From positions 47,322 to 111,321 of the forward strand of contig JAQXEK010000036.1 in the NCBI GenBank assembly GCA_029250885.1: a DNA stretch of 64,000 nt. Direction: 5' to 3'. The notes under the pieces were generated by a model that had not been told where the DNA came from, did no database searches, and saw only the letters and a program-made list of their open reading frames with translations. This document shows positions 18,519 through 27,024 of the stretch, one piece after another. The position numbers were made by a program, and so were the translations under genes. Within the stretch, counting starts at the first letter, position 1; the number at the start of each line of letters is the position of its first letter. Source of the DNA: Planctomycetota bacterium (GTDB taxonomy: Bacteria > Planctomycetota > UBA1135 > GCA-002686595).

Positions 18519-19784
18519 TTAAATCCGGCCGATGATGACGGCCGAGTTGATTCCGAGCATCCCGAACGAGAGGTTTAGGATGGTGTCCATGCGCGTAACT
18601 TCGCGCGGCTCGCCCAGGACAAGACCAGCGTGGGCACAGCCCGGGTCTAGGTCCTCGACGTTGATCGATGGGTGTACGGTGCGGTCTTGGAAGCCGGGCA
18701 GGTTGCCCGCCAGCTCCAGGGCACCGGCCGCACCCATGGTGTGGCCGATGAAGCTCTTGGTGTTGTTGACGAAGACCTTGGATTCACCGTCGTGGCTGTC
18801 GCCAAAGACCCGACGCAGGGCGTCGGACTCCTGGAGGTCGCCAGCGGTGGTGGAAGTGGCGTGGGTGTTGACCAGGTCGATGTCACCGATTCCAAGATTC
18901 GCCTTCTTAAGCGCGGCCGCCATGCACTCTGCCTGACGTTCGGCGTTGGGCAGCACGAAGTCCGAGGCATCGGAGTTCACGTGGTATCCAAGGACCTCAC
19001 CGTAGATCTTCGCACCACGCGCCACGGCGTCGTCCATGCGCTCCAAGGTGTACAGGCAGCCGCCCTCCGAGACCACGATGCCATTGCGGTTCAGGTCGAA
19101 GGGACGCGAGACCCGGGTCGGATCCGCGTGGTTGCCGAGGGCACCCTGAGACGCGAAGCTGGCAAAAATGCCAAACGTGTGGACTGCCTCGGAGACGCCA
19201 CCGGCCAGGGCCAGGTCGACCTCGCCAAGTTGCAGCATCTGCATGCCGTGGATCAAGCCCAAGTTGCCTGCAGCACAGGCGCCGCCCAGGCAGTAGGCGG
19301 GGCCGGTGAGCCCAAGGTTAAGGGTCACTTCCCCGGCCGGGTTGTTGGCCACGGTGCGCGGGTTGTGGTGGTGGGACCAGAAGGACAGGTCGTAGTCGAA
19401 GCCGGACACGTTGTGGACCTCGTTCTCGGTCTCGACGTTGCCGTGTTCGGTGATACCAATGTAGGTGCCGACCCGGGACTTGTCCCGGCCACCGACGGTG
19501 CCCGCAGCCTTGTCCACATCCAGACCCGCATCTTCCAGGGCCTCGTGGGCACAGTAGACCGAGATAGACCCAGCGCGGGTTCCGCGGCGCGCTTCCTTGC
19601 GCTTCTGGTGGCGCGTGACCTCGAAGTCGCAGATGCCAGCCACGGTGTCGCCCACGTGGCGGATGTTGTAGGGCTGGACGCCCGAGACGCCTGCCAAGAG
19701 GTTCCCTCGGAACTCCTGCAGGTTGTTGCCGTTGGGGCTTGTAAGTCCAACGCCGGTTATTACGACGCGCGGTAGGTTAGCCAT
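18519..19784 (-). CDS. FabF-like 3-oxoacyl-ACP synthase (ketosynthase)
   Basis: The ATG at 19784 gives 421 residues starting MANLPRVVITGVGLTSPNG, as in FabF. The thiolase-fold triad is complete: Cys170 (GGACAAGNLGL), His308 (NTHATST) and His348 (KSFIGHTMGAAGA). It condenses acyl primers with malonyl-ACP with loss of CO2. No acyltransferase or chain-length-factor gene is next to it, so malonyl-ACP is presumably supplied by the housekeeping FabD. The start overlaps the regulator stop by 8 bases, so the operon begins with its own regulator. An insertion around residues 112-150, rich in His and Asn, is unusual for FabF. Confidence 0.9.
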   Translation of the reverse strand: MANLPRVVITGVGLTSPNGNNLQEFRGNLLAGVSGVQPYNIRHVGDTVAGICDFEVTRHQKRKEARRGTRAGSISVYCAHEALEDAGLDVDKAAGTVGGRDKSRVGTYIGITEHGNVETENEVHNVSGFDYDLSFWSHHHNPRTVANNPAGEVTLNLGLTGPAYCLGGACAAGNLGLIHGMQMLQLGEVDLALAGGVSEAVHTFGIFASFASQGALGNHADPTRVSRPFDLNRNGIVVSEGGCLYTLERMDDAVARGAKIYGEVLGYHVNSDASDFVLPNAERQAECMAAALKKANLGIGDIDLVNTHATSTTAGDLQESDALRRVFGDSHDGESKVFVNNTKSFIGHTMGAAGALELAGNLPGFQDRTVHPSINVEDLDPGCAHAGLVLGEPREVTRMDTILNLSFGMLGINSAVIIGRI

Positions 19785-20583
19785 GGTTCTGTTCCTCGGT
19801 TGCTTCTTTGGCAGCTTGCTCAGGCGCGTCTTTCTTCGCGCTCGATCCAAGGGCAACCTCGATGTACTCTTCGATCGCCGCCGGAAGCTCCGGGGCGTGT
19901 TCTGTATCTGTGCTCTTCTTGCCGCGTCCCAAACCAGGCAGGTTGGTGGACAGCACCAAAGCCTTGGTCAACGCCTTGGACAGCAGGCTCTGGCTGTCTC
20001 CAAGTGCGCGCTCGACCGAGCCCATGACCAGCTGCATTACGGCCTCGGCGATCTCGCAGGAGCCGATGATCGAACGCAGGGTCAGCACCCGCGGATCGGC
20101 GGCGCCGTGCTTTTTCTTAATGTAGGCGAGAGTCTGTCCGGCCGCGCGCTTGAAGTGCGCCATGGCCACCTGCTCGCGGCGGCGCAGGATCGTCGCGACA
20201 ATCGACAGCGTGTTGCCAACTACAGAGTGCAGGTGGCAGCGCCGCGCCGGATCAAAGGTCGACTGCAGGGCGCCCCACTCGGTCAGCTCGTTGATCGTCG
20301 TGCTGGTCGCCCCTGTGGAGATCTGGATTGCGGCCGAGATCTCCTTCGACGAGAGAGGCTTCCCCGCCAGGACCAACAGTCCCCAGACACGACCGTGGAC
20401 GCGCTTGAAGCCGAAGGTCTTAAAGAAGGTCTCGAAGGCTGGCAGCTGCTCGAGCAACTCAGGATCAAGGCCGACAAACTCCGCCAGCTCCAAGTCTACA
20501 GGCGTAGCCGCATGGTCACCCCGAGTGAGGGCTAAGTCTGCCGCCTGGGCATCGCTTGGCTTGGAGTTAGGGGCGGATGGCAT
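19777..20583 (-). CDS. GbsR/MarR-like winged-helix regulator
   Basis: 268 residues. A winged-helix segment (about 65-130: VWGLLVLAGKPLSSKEISAA, then SKEISAAIQISTGATSTTIN as recognition region) matches the GbsR/MarR type, followed by helices likely for dimerisation (REQVAMAHFKRAAGQTLAYI) and a long C-terminal tail rich in Ala, Lys and Glu. It is the first gene of the ketosynthase operon and overlaps it by 8 bases. A palindrome at 20655-20676, 72 bases before its start, is a likely autoregulatory operator. MarR-family members commonly respond to a small ligand; an acyl or hydrocarbon signal is possible here but not shown. Confidence 0.75.
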   Translation of the reverse strand: MPSAPNSKPSDAQAADLALTRGDHAATPVDLELAEFVGLDPELLEQLPAFETFFKTFGFKRVHGRVWGLLVLAGKPLSSKEISAAIQISTGATSTTINELTEWGALQSTFDPARRCHLHSVVGNTLSIVATILRRREQVAMAHFKRAAGQTLAYIKKKHGAADPRVLTLRSIIGSCEIAEAVMQLVMGSVERALGDSQSLLSKALTKALVLSTNLPGLGRGKKSTDTEHAPELPAAIEEYIEVALGSSAKKDAPEQAAKEATEEQNHG

Positions 20584-20654
20584 GGGAAAGGGGGGGACTT
20601 AGGGCCGGGTCGAGCCCCTTGTAGACGCGCTAGAAGGGGAAGCGGGAGCCCTAG

Positions 20655-20676
20655 GATTTCAGGGTTTCCTGAAATC
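20655..20676. promoter_or_regulatory. Palindromic operator candidate upstream of the regulator gene
   Basis: GATTTCAGG (20655-20663) is repeated inverted as CCTGAAATC (20668-20676) with a 4-base spacer. It sits in the 246-base gap between the sulfatase-fold gene and the regulator gene, where the operon promoter should be. Size and symmetry suit a dimeric MarR/GbsR-type protein; it has no T-tail, which argues against a terminator. Confidence 0.5.
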
Positions 20677-20829
20677 TGGACACTGAAGGCGAGATTATCC
20701 CCTTCCCGAGCCCCAAGGTCTACCCCTAGGCCCTAAGCATTTGCCGTAAATGAACGTCTTCGCACGCCAAAGTTGGAAGCCACAGGCCCAAATAGGCTGG
20801 ATCTGTCCACTAAATGGGAGAATCTGGCC

Positions 20830-23139
20830 CTAGTGGCCTAGGTAACCCATTTCAGCTAGGCGCTGGGCGGCTTCTCCGGTGACATTCGCCCGCTGGGGAG
20901 GGTGCAGGCGCACCTGCAAGGAGGCCAGCTCGGCTTCAAGGCCCTGGGTAAGGCCCGCCATCCAAGGGGCCGCCTGCGTGACCGGGTTGGCCTCTTTGGG
21001 GTCCGCGAGCAGGTCATACCCCACAAGGCTTCCGGCAACAATTAAGCCCTCGGCGTCCAAGCTGCCAATCAGCTTGTACCTGCCCTGGTGCACAGCGAAC
21101 TCGGCGGGCAAGAGGTCTGTGGTGCTGGGGCACTCGAAGGAGATCAAGCGGCGCTTCGGATCGGCGCTGTTGTCGCTGGTAAGCAGGCTCACCAGCGAGC
21201 GGCCTTCCCACATGGAGGGCACGCCAATGTCCGCGAACTCACAGATCGTGGGGCCGAGATCGAGCAGGGTGACCGGAGCGATCGAGCTGCGCGGCACAAC
21301 GCCCGGGGCACGGATCGCCATCGGAATGCGCAGGGTCTCGTCGAAGCAATTGTTGGCGTGGCCGACAATTTGATGCTCTCCGAAGGCCTCGCCATGATCG
21401 CTGGTAAAGATGGTCGGCGCGTCGCCTAGGCCGGCCTCTTCCAGCAGCGTCAGGAAAGATCCGAAGCCCGCGCTCGTGTCATAGGCGCCGCCTTGGTAGA
21501 GGCGGAGCAGCTTGTCAATGTTTGGGTCGGCAATGACCTCGGGCCGCAGCCTCCCATTTGCATCTTCCGAGGCAAATGCACCGTCACCATGGCGCTCATT
21601 CACGCCGCCCATCAAGTTGGCAAAGGTCCAGTAGTCGCGGTCCGGCTGCTCGCCAAAGAGGTCGGGCAGCTCGGCCAGGGCGGTGTCCGTAGCAATGTAG
21701 TCGGAGTGGGCGCGGAAGGTCTGCACGAACAGAAACAGGGGACGGCCATCGTCCTCCCCAAGCACCTGCCGCACATGTTCCAAGGTGGTCTCGATGTCTA
21801 GGGGCGCGCCGACCAGGAAGGTCTCGAACCCCTGATCCAGCCCAAAGGTCGGGACCATAAAGCCGCCCTCGGTGACAGCCACCGTGCGGTAGCCATCCCG
21901 GGACAGCAATTCCGGCAGGGTCACAAGACGATCGTCTAGCGCGAGCAGGTCGATGGTCGCACCGTGTCGCGTTGGGCTTAGGCCGGTCAACATGGAGGCC
22001 TGGCTCGGCAGGGTCCAAGAGGACGGCGACCAGGCCGAGGGGAAATAGACTGACTGCTCAACAAAGTCGTTGATATGGGGTGCAATCGCCGGATTACCGC
22101 CACTCTTGGCCAGGTTGTCCGCCCGGAATGTGTCCGCCAGGAAGAGCACAACGTCGGTCTTCTCGTTCGCGCTAGCCAGGCGACTTGGCTGGGAGAGCAC
22201 TGGCTTGAGAAAGTGAACAAGGCCAAGGTTGCCCGCGCCATTGGGCTCCGGCATCGGTGCACGGATGGTTAAGGTCTGGGCTTCGGTGGCATTCGGCAGG
22301 GAAAGGCGCCAAGCCTGGTAGCCGCCGAACTCGAAGTTCGTAGCGAGGTCCCGATTCCAGATGACCTTGTCATCAAGCAAGATCTCCAGGGCGATAGTGC
22401 CATTGGGTGTGCCCCGGGCGGCCGTGCAGAACAAAAGCTCGGCCCCGTCCTCGTAGCGCACCTCGGTGGCGAACTGGTCCCCCGAGATCAGGTCCACGCC
22501 ATGGAAGGCATGGGCGCCGAGGTCAACGCGCTGGTGCCCTCCCGCTTCCGCCGATTCGCGAAGGTGGGGAATACGCGCGACGAACTCGAAGTGCTTGGAG
22601 TCACCGGATTCGAAGGGCATCACATAGACGACGCCAGAGACCGTGGCAAAGCAGCCCGGCTTGACCGCCGAGGCAATGTCCATACCGTCGCGCCATGCGA
22701 CGAAGGTGAGCTCGCTCCCGTCCTGAAAGAGCCGGTTGGCGGAGACAGCACCTTCGTCAAGTGCGGGCAGCCTGGCCCCTTCAATCTCAAGTTGAAGTCG
22801 GTCCTGTTCCGAAGCTCCGGATTGCCCGCGGCTGGTCAGTGGGACGTTAAATGCGAAGAGCCCGGGAATGCCCGATGGTACAAGCTGTTCTTGGGTAAAG
22901 GCTTGGCGGACCTCTGTCCACGATTTGTCCTCAGGGCGTTCGAGCTGCCAGCCGGGGGCCGCGTTGGCGGCGGGGCGAGCGAGCTCGAGCTTGGCCGTCA
23001 AGTGAGTTGTGGTGGTCTCGGGTGCATTGTCCTCGCCACAGGAGGTCAACGCCAGGGCACAGGCCCAAGTGAGCCAGAAGCCGCGAAAGGGCGAGCTTTG
23101 CTTGGGGGAGCGGCGAGTTTGGATATGCGGCGTCAGCAT
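20830..23139 (-). CDS. Exported sulfatase-fold lipoprotein (alkaline phosphatase superfamily)
   Basis: 769 residues with a lipoprotein signal (lipobox LTSC, Cys34). The first ~320 residues are a beta-rich region without a recognised family. From about residue 325 the sulfatase fold begins: DVVLFLADTFRADNLA carries the metal-binding Asp, and the active-site loop reads SWTLPSQASMLTG, with TSDHGEAFGEHQ downstream. Formylglycine sulfatases need Cys or Ser in C/S-x-P-x-R; here Thr occupies that place and Gln the Arg place. It is therefore more likely a phosphohydrolase or phosphotransferase than a sulfatase. It starts 3 bases after oleA ends, so the two are co-transcribed, an unusual partner for a hydrocarbon enzyme. 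Confidence 0.78.
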   Translation of the reverse strand: MLTPHIQTRRSPKQSSPFRGFWLTWACALALTSCGEDNAPETTTTHLTAKLELARPAANAAPGWQLERPEDKSWTEVRQAFTQEQLVPSGIPGLFAFNVPLTSRGQSGASEQDRLQLEIEGARLPALDEGAVSANRLFQDGSELTFVAWRDGMDIASAVKPGCFATVSGVVYVMPFESGDSKHFEFVARIPHLRESAEAGGHQRVDLGAHAFHGVDLISGDQFATEVRYEDGAELLFCTAARGTPNGTIALEILLDDKVIWNRDLATNFEFGGYQAWRLSLPNATEAQTLTIRAPMPEPNGAGNLGLVHFLKPVLSQPSRLASANEKTDVVLFLADTFRADNLAKSGGNPAIAPHINDFVEQSVYFPSAWSPSSWTLPSQASMLTGLSPTRHGATIDLLALDDRLVTLPELLSRDGYRTVAVTEGGFMVPTFGLDQGFETFLVGAPLDIETTLEHVRQVLGEDDGRPLFLFVQTFRAHSDYIATDTALAELPDLFGEQPDRDYWTFANLMGGVNERHGDGAFASEDANGRLRPEVIADPNIDKLLRLYQGGAYDTSAGFGSFLTLLEEAGLGDAPTIFTSDHGEAFGEHQIVGHANNCFDETLRIPMAIRAPGVVPRSSIAPVTLLDLGPTICEFADIGVPSMWEGRSLVSLLTSDNSADPKRRLISFECPSTTDLLPAEFAVHQGRYKLIGSLDAEGLIVAGSLVGYDLLADPKEANPVTQAAPWMAGLTQGLEAELASLQVRLHPPQRANVTGEAAQRLAEMGYLGH

Positions 23140-23142
23140 GGA

Positions 23143-24213
23143 TTAGCGGTTTTCGAGGGCCAGCATGGAGCAGTTGAGTCCGCTGCCGATTCCGAGCAAA
23201 GCTGTGGAGTGCTCGGGACTCGCGAAGCCGGTCTCGCGTGCCAGGGCATAGGTGATCGGCAGGGAGACCGAGCCGATGTTACCTAGGAACTCCACGGTTG
23301 GGTGATCTTTCACGGGAGCCAAACCGACGCCGTCCAAGAGGGCTCGACGGTGGGCGGTTCCGACCTGGTGCGTGATTACGCGCTCGACCTGGTCGGCGTC
23401 CCAGCCTGACTCTTGGCGGAAGGCGTCCCAGGTCTCCTTTGCCAGGGCAACGCCGGCCTGGAGTAGAGCCTCGGAGTCGGTGTTCATGAGCATGGCTCCG
23501 CCCTCGCTGTGGTCACCTTGGCAGAGCTGGTTGTGCTCTGTTGCGCTGCGTTGGGTGGCTGTCGTCAAGTGGGGGAAGGGTGCGCCTGCGGCGTCGGTCT
23601 TTGGGAGCACAGACTCGTGAGCCAGTACCATGGCCGCACCGCCTGACCCGATCGTCAAGGAAGCGACGGCGCGCTTGAGGTCCTTGCGCGTGATGTCGGG
23701 GGCGAGCAAGGCACGCATGGTTCCCTCGCACAAAGGGCCGCCGTCTTCACCCGCGACGACCAGGGCCGAGTCAATGGCGCGGGATTCGATCAGGCTAGCG
23801 GCTAAAGCCATGGAGTTGGCGAAGCCCAGGCATGCATTCGACAGGTCGAAGGACATGGCCGTTGCCGGCAAGCCCAGGGCGTCGTGAACAACGGACGCCG
23901 AGGCGGGCTCAAGAAAGTCCCGGCAGACCGAACTGAAGATCAGCTGGCCAATGGAGCCGCGGTCGATGCCGACCTTCTTGGCGCCTTGAAGGGCGCGCTC
24001 GCCTGCCCGGGTCGCGATGGTGCTTGGCCGGGTACCAGGCGGATAGAAGCGGCGTTCGCGGATGCCGCTCATGAGCTCGATACGCCCCGCGTGCAGATTC
24101 AGGCGGTCGTAGAGCGGCGAGAGCCGCTCTTCCAACTGCAGCGAGGTGACAATGCCCGAGTCGGGCGGCAGGTCATAGGCCACGTGGGCGATCTGTACGG
24201 ATTGGAAGCGCAT
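23143..24213 (-). CDS. oleA: OleA: head-to-head acyl condensing thiolase
   Basis: 356 residues of the thiolase/FabH superfamily with features specific to OleA. SVCRDFLEPASAS carries Glu102 and SNACLGFANSM carries Cys128; the 26-residue spacing equals that of Glu117 and Cys143 in Xanthomonas OleA, where the Glu reaches across the dimer to deprotonate the second acyl chain. QRSATEHNQLCQG, ITHQVGTAHR and the terminal ALLGIGSGLNCSM are also OleA-like. OleA joins two activated fatty acids into a 2-alkyl-3-ketoacid. It is the first gene of the cluster on the minus strand, about 11 kb away from oleB, with the private synthase between them. A divergent M18 peptidase gene shares the upstream gap. Confidence 0.92.
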   Translation of the reverse strand: MRFQSVQIAHVAYDLPPDSGIVTSLQLEERLSPLYDRLNLHAGRIELMSGIRERRFYPPGTRPSTIATRAGERALQGAKKVGIDRGSIGQLIFSSVCRDFLEPASASVVHDALGLPATAMSFDLSNACLGFANSMALAASLIESRAIDSALVVAGEDGGPLCEGTMRALLAPDITRKDLKRAVASLTIGSGGAAMVLAHESVLPKTDAAGAPFPHLTTATQRSATEHNQLCQGDHSEGGAMLMNTDSEALLQAGVALAKETWDAFRQESGWDADQVERVITHQVGTAHRRALLDGVGLAPVKDHPTVEFLGNIGSVSLPITYALARETGFASPEHSTALLGIGSGLNCSMLALENR

Positions 24214-24322
24214 GGGCAGACGAGTCTAACGGCTGGCCACAGCCCTGCCCATGGGCCACCTTCCTATGTTTGCTGGCAGACTTGGGGCCTGATTGTCCGG
24301 GCCTGTTGCTATGATCCTCGCC

Positions 24323-25615
24323 ATGACGAAGCAAACTGCCCTGGACCTTGCGACCTACATTGACGCATCTCCCTCTCCCTATCACGCTGTTCTGGAGGCT
24401 GCCGCGCGCCTCGAGGCCGCCGGCTTCACGCGTCTGCGCGAGTCGGACTCCTGGGGGCTCGACGCCGGCAAGTACTACGTCAGCCGGGACGGCAGCCTGG
24501 TCGCCTTCATCGTGCCCGAAGATTGTAAGCCCGGCTGTGGCGTACGCGTCATCGGCGCCCACACCGACAGCCCGAACCTGCGCGTCAAGCCCAACGCGAA
24601 CACGGGCCGGGCAGGTGTACGCCAGCTTGGGGTCGAAGTCTACGGCGGCGCTCTGCTGAATTCGTGGCTAGACCGGGACCTTGGACTCTCGGGTCGTGTC
24701 ATGGTTGCGGATGAGGATGCCGGGCAGCGCGAGGTCGCCTTCCGCTTCGACGAGCCCCTCTTACGCGTCCCACAGCTTGCAATTCACCTGGACCGAGAGA
24801 TCAACACCAAGGGACTGCTACTCAACAAGCAGCGACACATGGCCCCGATGTGGAGCCTCGGCGATCGCGAGGACGGTGGCTTCGAGCAGTTTTTGGAGGA
24901 GCGACTCGGTCTCGAGCCCGGCAGCCTGCTGGGCTGGGATGCGATGCTGCACGACCTTACGCCCTCGCGCCTGATCGGCCGGGACGAGGAGTTCTTGGCC
25001 GCACCAAGGCTCGACAACCTGTGCTCGAGCTTCGTCGCCTTGGCTGCGCTGCTCGACGTGGCGGCCTCGGAGGATGCACCGCAGACGATCTCTATGGTCG
25101 CGCTCTTCGATCATGAGGAGGTGGGCTCCGAGTCAGCCACGGGAGCCGCGGGGCCGCTGCTGGAGACGATCATCGAGCGTACGTTGATCGCGTCAACGGG
25201 CAGCGAGGCCCGGGAAGACTTCCATCGCAGCCTTGGGGCATCCGTCTGTTGCTCGGCTGACATGGCCCATGCAACGCACCCCAACTACATGGAAATGCAC
25301 GAGCCGGATCACCTCTTGGCCATGAACGGGGGGCCGGTAATCAAGATCAATGCGAACCTTCGCTATGCAACGAATTCAGCGAGCGAGGTGTTCTTTCAGC
25401 GGGCCTGCGAGCGCGCGGATGTTCCCTACCAGAAGTGGGTAAACCGGACGGACCTCGCTTGCGGCAGCACGATCGGATCGATCACCGCGGCCAAGTTGGG
25501 GATCATGACCGTGGACGTCGGCTGCGCGCAGCTATCGATGCACTCGGCCCGGGAGGTCTGCGGATCGCTGGATCCAGGGCTAATGCGGGGAGCCATGGGC
25601 GAGTTCTTCCGATAG
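24323..25615 (+). CDS. M18-family aspartyl aminopeptidase
   Basis: The ATG at 24323 gives 430 residues, the normal M18 length. Signatures are GAHTDSPNLRVK near residue 82, YGGALLNSWLDRDL, DNLCSSF, the metal/catalytic DHEEVGSES and MAHATHPNY near the C-terminus. M18 enzymes are dodecameric cytosolic metallo-aminopeptidases that release N-terminal Asp or Glu. There is no signal peptide. It is divergent from oleA, with 109 bases between the two starts, and ends in a strong bidirectional terminator. Upstream ATG (24311) and TTG (24293) codons in frame would add only a few residues. Confidence 0.93.
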   Translation: MTKQTALDLATYIDASPSPYHAVLEAAARLEAAGFTRLRESDSWGLDAGKYYVSRDGSLVAFIVPEDCKPGCGVRVIGAHTDSPNLRVKPNANTGRAGVRQLGVEVYGGALLNSWLDRDLGLSGRVMVADEDAGQREVAFRFDEPLLRVPQLAIHLDREINTKGLLLNKQRHMAPMWSLGDREDGGFEQFLEERLGLEPGSLLGWDAMLHDLTPSRLIGRDEEFLAAPRLDNLCSSFVALAALLDVAASEDAPQTISMVALFDHEEVGSESATGAAGPLLETIIERTLIASTGSEAREDFHRSLGASVCCSADMAHATHPNYMEMHEPDHLLAMNGGPVIKINANLRYATNSASEVFFQRACERADVPYQKWVNRTDLACGSTIGSITAAKLGIMTVDVGCAQLSMHSAREVCGSLDPGLMRGAMGEFFR

Positions 25616-25676
25616 CGAAACCAAGCCACCCCGGGCCTGTGTGCACCCGGGCCCCGCAAGGTGGTAAGCCTGCCAA

Positions 25677-25719
25677 CGAAAGAAGGGGACCGCACTCAGT
25701 GTGCGGCCCCCTTCTTTCG
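25677..25719. terminator. Bidirectional terminator between the M18 and HMA genes
   Basis: A 19-base-pair stem (25677-25695 with 25701-25719) with one mismatch and a 5-base loop. The stem ends carry AAAGAAG/CTTCTTT so each strand finishes in a T-rich arm. It sits between two convergent stops. Confidence 0.85.
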
Positions 25720-25736
25720 ATGGGAATACCCTTGGG

Positions 25737-26060
25737 CTAGTTGGTCGGGTTGACTCCTTCTCCGGCAGCTTCGATCGCGGCCATGAGGTTGGCCTCACTG
25801 GTCTTGTCGGGATCGAAGGTGACCTGGAAGTCCTTGTTGTCCTTCTCGATCTCGATGCTTTGGAACCCAGGGATTCCAGTCACAGCGCCACGCACGGTGG
25901 CGATACATCCCCCTCACGGGACCCTGTCTAGGGTGAGCTTGGCGATCGAGAAACCCGCGGGGGCCTCGGTGATGGAGGGGCTGACCTCGCTGCTGATGTC
26001 CGCTTGGCAAGATGCCAAGAGACCCAAGCAGAGCAGAGCGCCCAGTTGAGATGATTTCAT
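25737..26060 (-). CDS. Selenocysteine-containing HMA-domain lipoprotein (predicted selenoprotein)
   Basis: Read through the in-frame UGA at 25914-25916, this gene encodes 107 residues. A lipoprotein signal (LASC, Cys18) is followed by a heavy-metal-associated domain. The metal-binding loop, normally GMxCxxC, reads LDRVP-Sec-GGC, with Sec49 at the place of the first Cys. Downstream the HMA fold continues in the same frame without error: IATVRGAVTGIPGFQSIEIE, then FQVTFDPDKT and LMAAIEAAGEG. A hairpin just after the UGA fits a bacterial SECIS. Selenocysteine in HMA/MerP-like proteins is known in other bacteria. Its job is probably metal or redox chemistry at the outer envelope. A plain reading would give a 48-residue lipopeptide. 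It is divergent from the BtpA-family gene. Confidence 0.85.
25886..25916 (-). promoter_or_regulatory. Candidate SECIS element of the HMA selenoprotein
   Basis: On the minus strand, UGA (25916-25914) is followed 11 bases later by the stem CGCCAC/GUGGCG (25902-25897 with 25891-25886) closing the 5-base loop CGUGC. The loop begins 17 bases after the UGA and has G as its second base, in line with the known bacterial SECIS pattern (short apical loop with an early G, about 16-37 bases downstream). Confidence 0.75.
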
Positions 26061-26207
26061 AATTTGCGTGTGGTATTGGGGTCTAGGAACAACTCGCGTA
26101 TCTCTTAACAGCATGTAGCATCACCTTAAACAGGCCAAATCGGCGCGGATGGTTGGCTTTTCTGGCTTGTATTTGCATGAGCTTACTTTAGCGCTACCTT
26201 ACCCGCT

Positions 26208-27023
26208 ATGAATGACTCAGGGATGACCAAGGGCTTGCCCGTTCCGCGATTCTTAGGTGTGGTGCACCTATTGCCGCTTCCCGGATCGCCACTCTACGGC
26301 GGCTCGATGAACTCTGTTCTGGAGGCCGCGAAGCGCGACGCAAGCGCATTGGCGGCAGGCGGTGCGGGAGGCATCATCGTTGAGAACTTTGGCGACCTGC
26401 CCTTTCGCCCGGGGGCAGTCGACCCGGAGACCGTTGCTGCCATGGCGCTATGTATCGAAGTGGTAGAGCGCGAAGTGGGGGCGGGCGTAACCCTTGGGGC
26501 CAACGTTCTACGCAACGATGGCCGCTCGGCCCTTGGAATCTGTGCGGCAACGGGCGCGAGCTTCTTTCGGGTGAACGTGCATGCCGGAGCCGCGGTTACG
26601 GACCAAGGCGTTATCAGCGGCGCGGCGGATGAAACCCTGCGTCACCGCGTGGCCCTCTTCCCGGACCCAGCCGAGCGCCCGGCGCTGATGGCTGACGTTC
26701 ACGTCAAGCACGCCTCACCCTTGGGCGATTCAGAGATCGGACTCAGTGCCCAGGACACCTTTCGCCGCGCCGGCGCGGACGCGCTGATCGTGTCCGGTAC
26801 GGGAACGGGAGCGGGCGTAGACTTAGCCGAGCTACGGCGCGTGCGTGAGGCGGTTCCTGAGGCTCCGATTTGGATCGGGTCGGGCTTCACGCCTCAGACA
26901 GCCGAGAAGCTGCTTTCCTTCGCAGACGGCGCAATCGTCGGGACCTGGATCAAAGAGGCCGGCCGCCTGGCTGCTCCCGTGGACGTAGAGCGCGTTCGGG
27001 AAGTTGCGGCCTTGTTCGCCTAG
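26208..27023 (+). CDS. BtpA/SgcQ-family TIM-barrel protein
   Basis: 271 residues with the family's opening FLGVVHLLPLPGSPLYGG, then GGAGGIIVENFGDLPF, LGANVLRND, FFRVNVHAGAAVTDQG and near the end GADALIVSGTGTGAG and IWIGSGFTPQTAEKLL. The strand-helix rhythm and the glycine-rich phosphate loops indicate a TIM barrel. BtpA supports photosystem I accumulation in cyanobacteria, and SgcQ is a sugar-pathway homologue; in non-photosynthetic bacteria the role is unknown. It is divergent from the selenoprotein gene with a 147-base shared upstream gap and convergent with the M16 pair (1 base between the stops), with no obvious partner. The ATG at 26208 was kept; 26223 is an alternative. Confidence 0.87.
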   Translation: MNDSGMTKGLPVPRFLGVVHLLPLPGSPLYGGSMNSVLEAAKRDASALAAGGAGGIIVENFGDLPFRPGAVDPETVAAMALCIEVVEREVGAGVTLGANVLRNDGRSALGICAATGASFFRVNVHAGAAVTDQGVISGAADETLRHRVALFPDPAERPALMADVHVKHASPLGDSEIGLSAQDTFRRAGADALIVSGTGTGAGVDLAELRRVREAVPEAPIWIGSGFTPQTAEKLLSFADGAIVGTWIKEAGRLAAPVDVERVREVAALFA

Positions 27024-27024
27024 C

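Noticed and set aside
25914..26060. The HMA gene as a pseudogene truncated at UGA
   Set aside because: The frame beyond the UGA is intact, the UGA falls on the first Cys of CxxC and a SECIS-like hairpin follows; random decay would not give all three.
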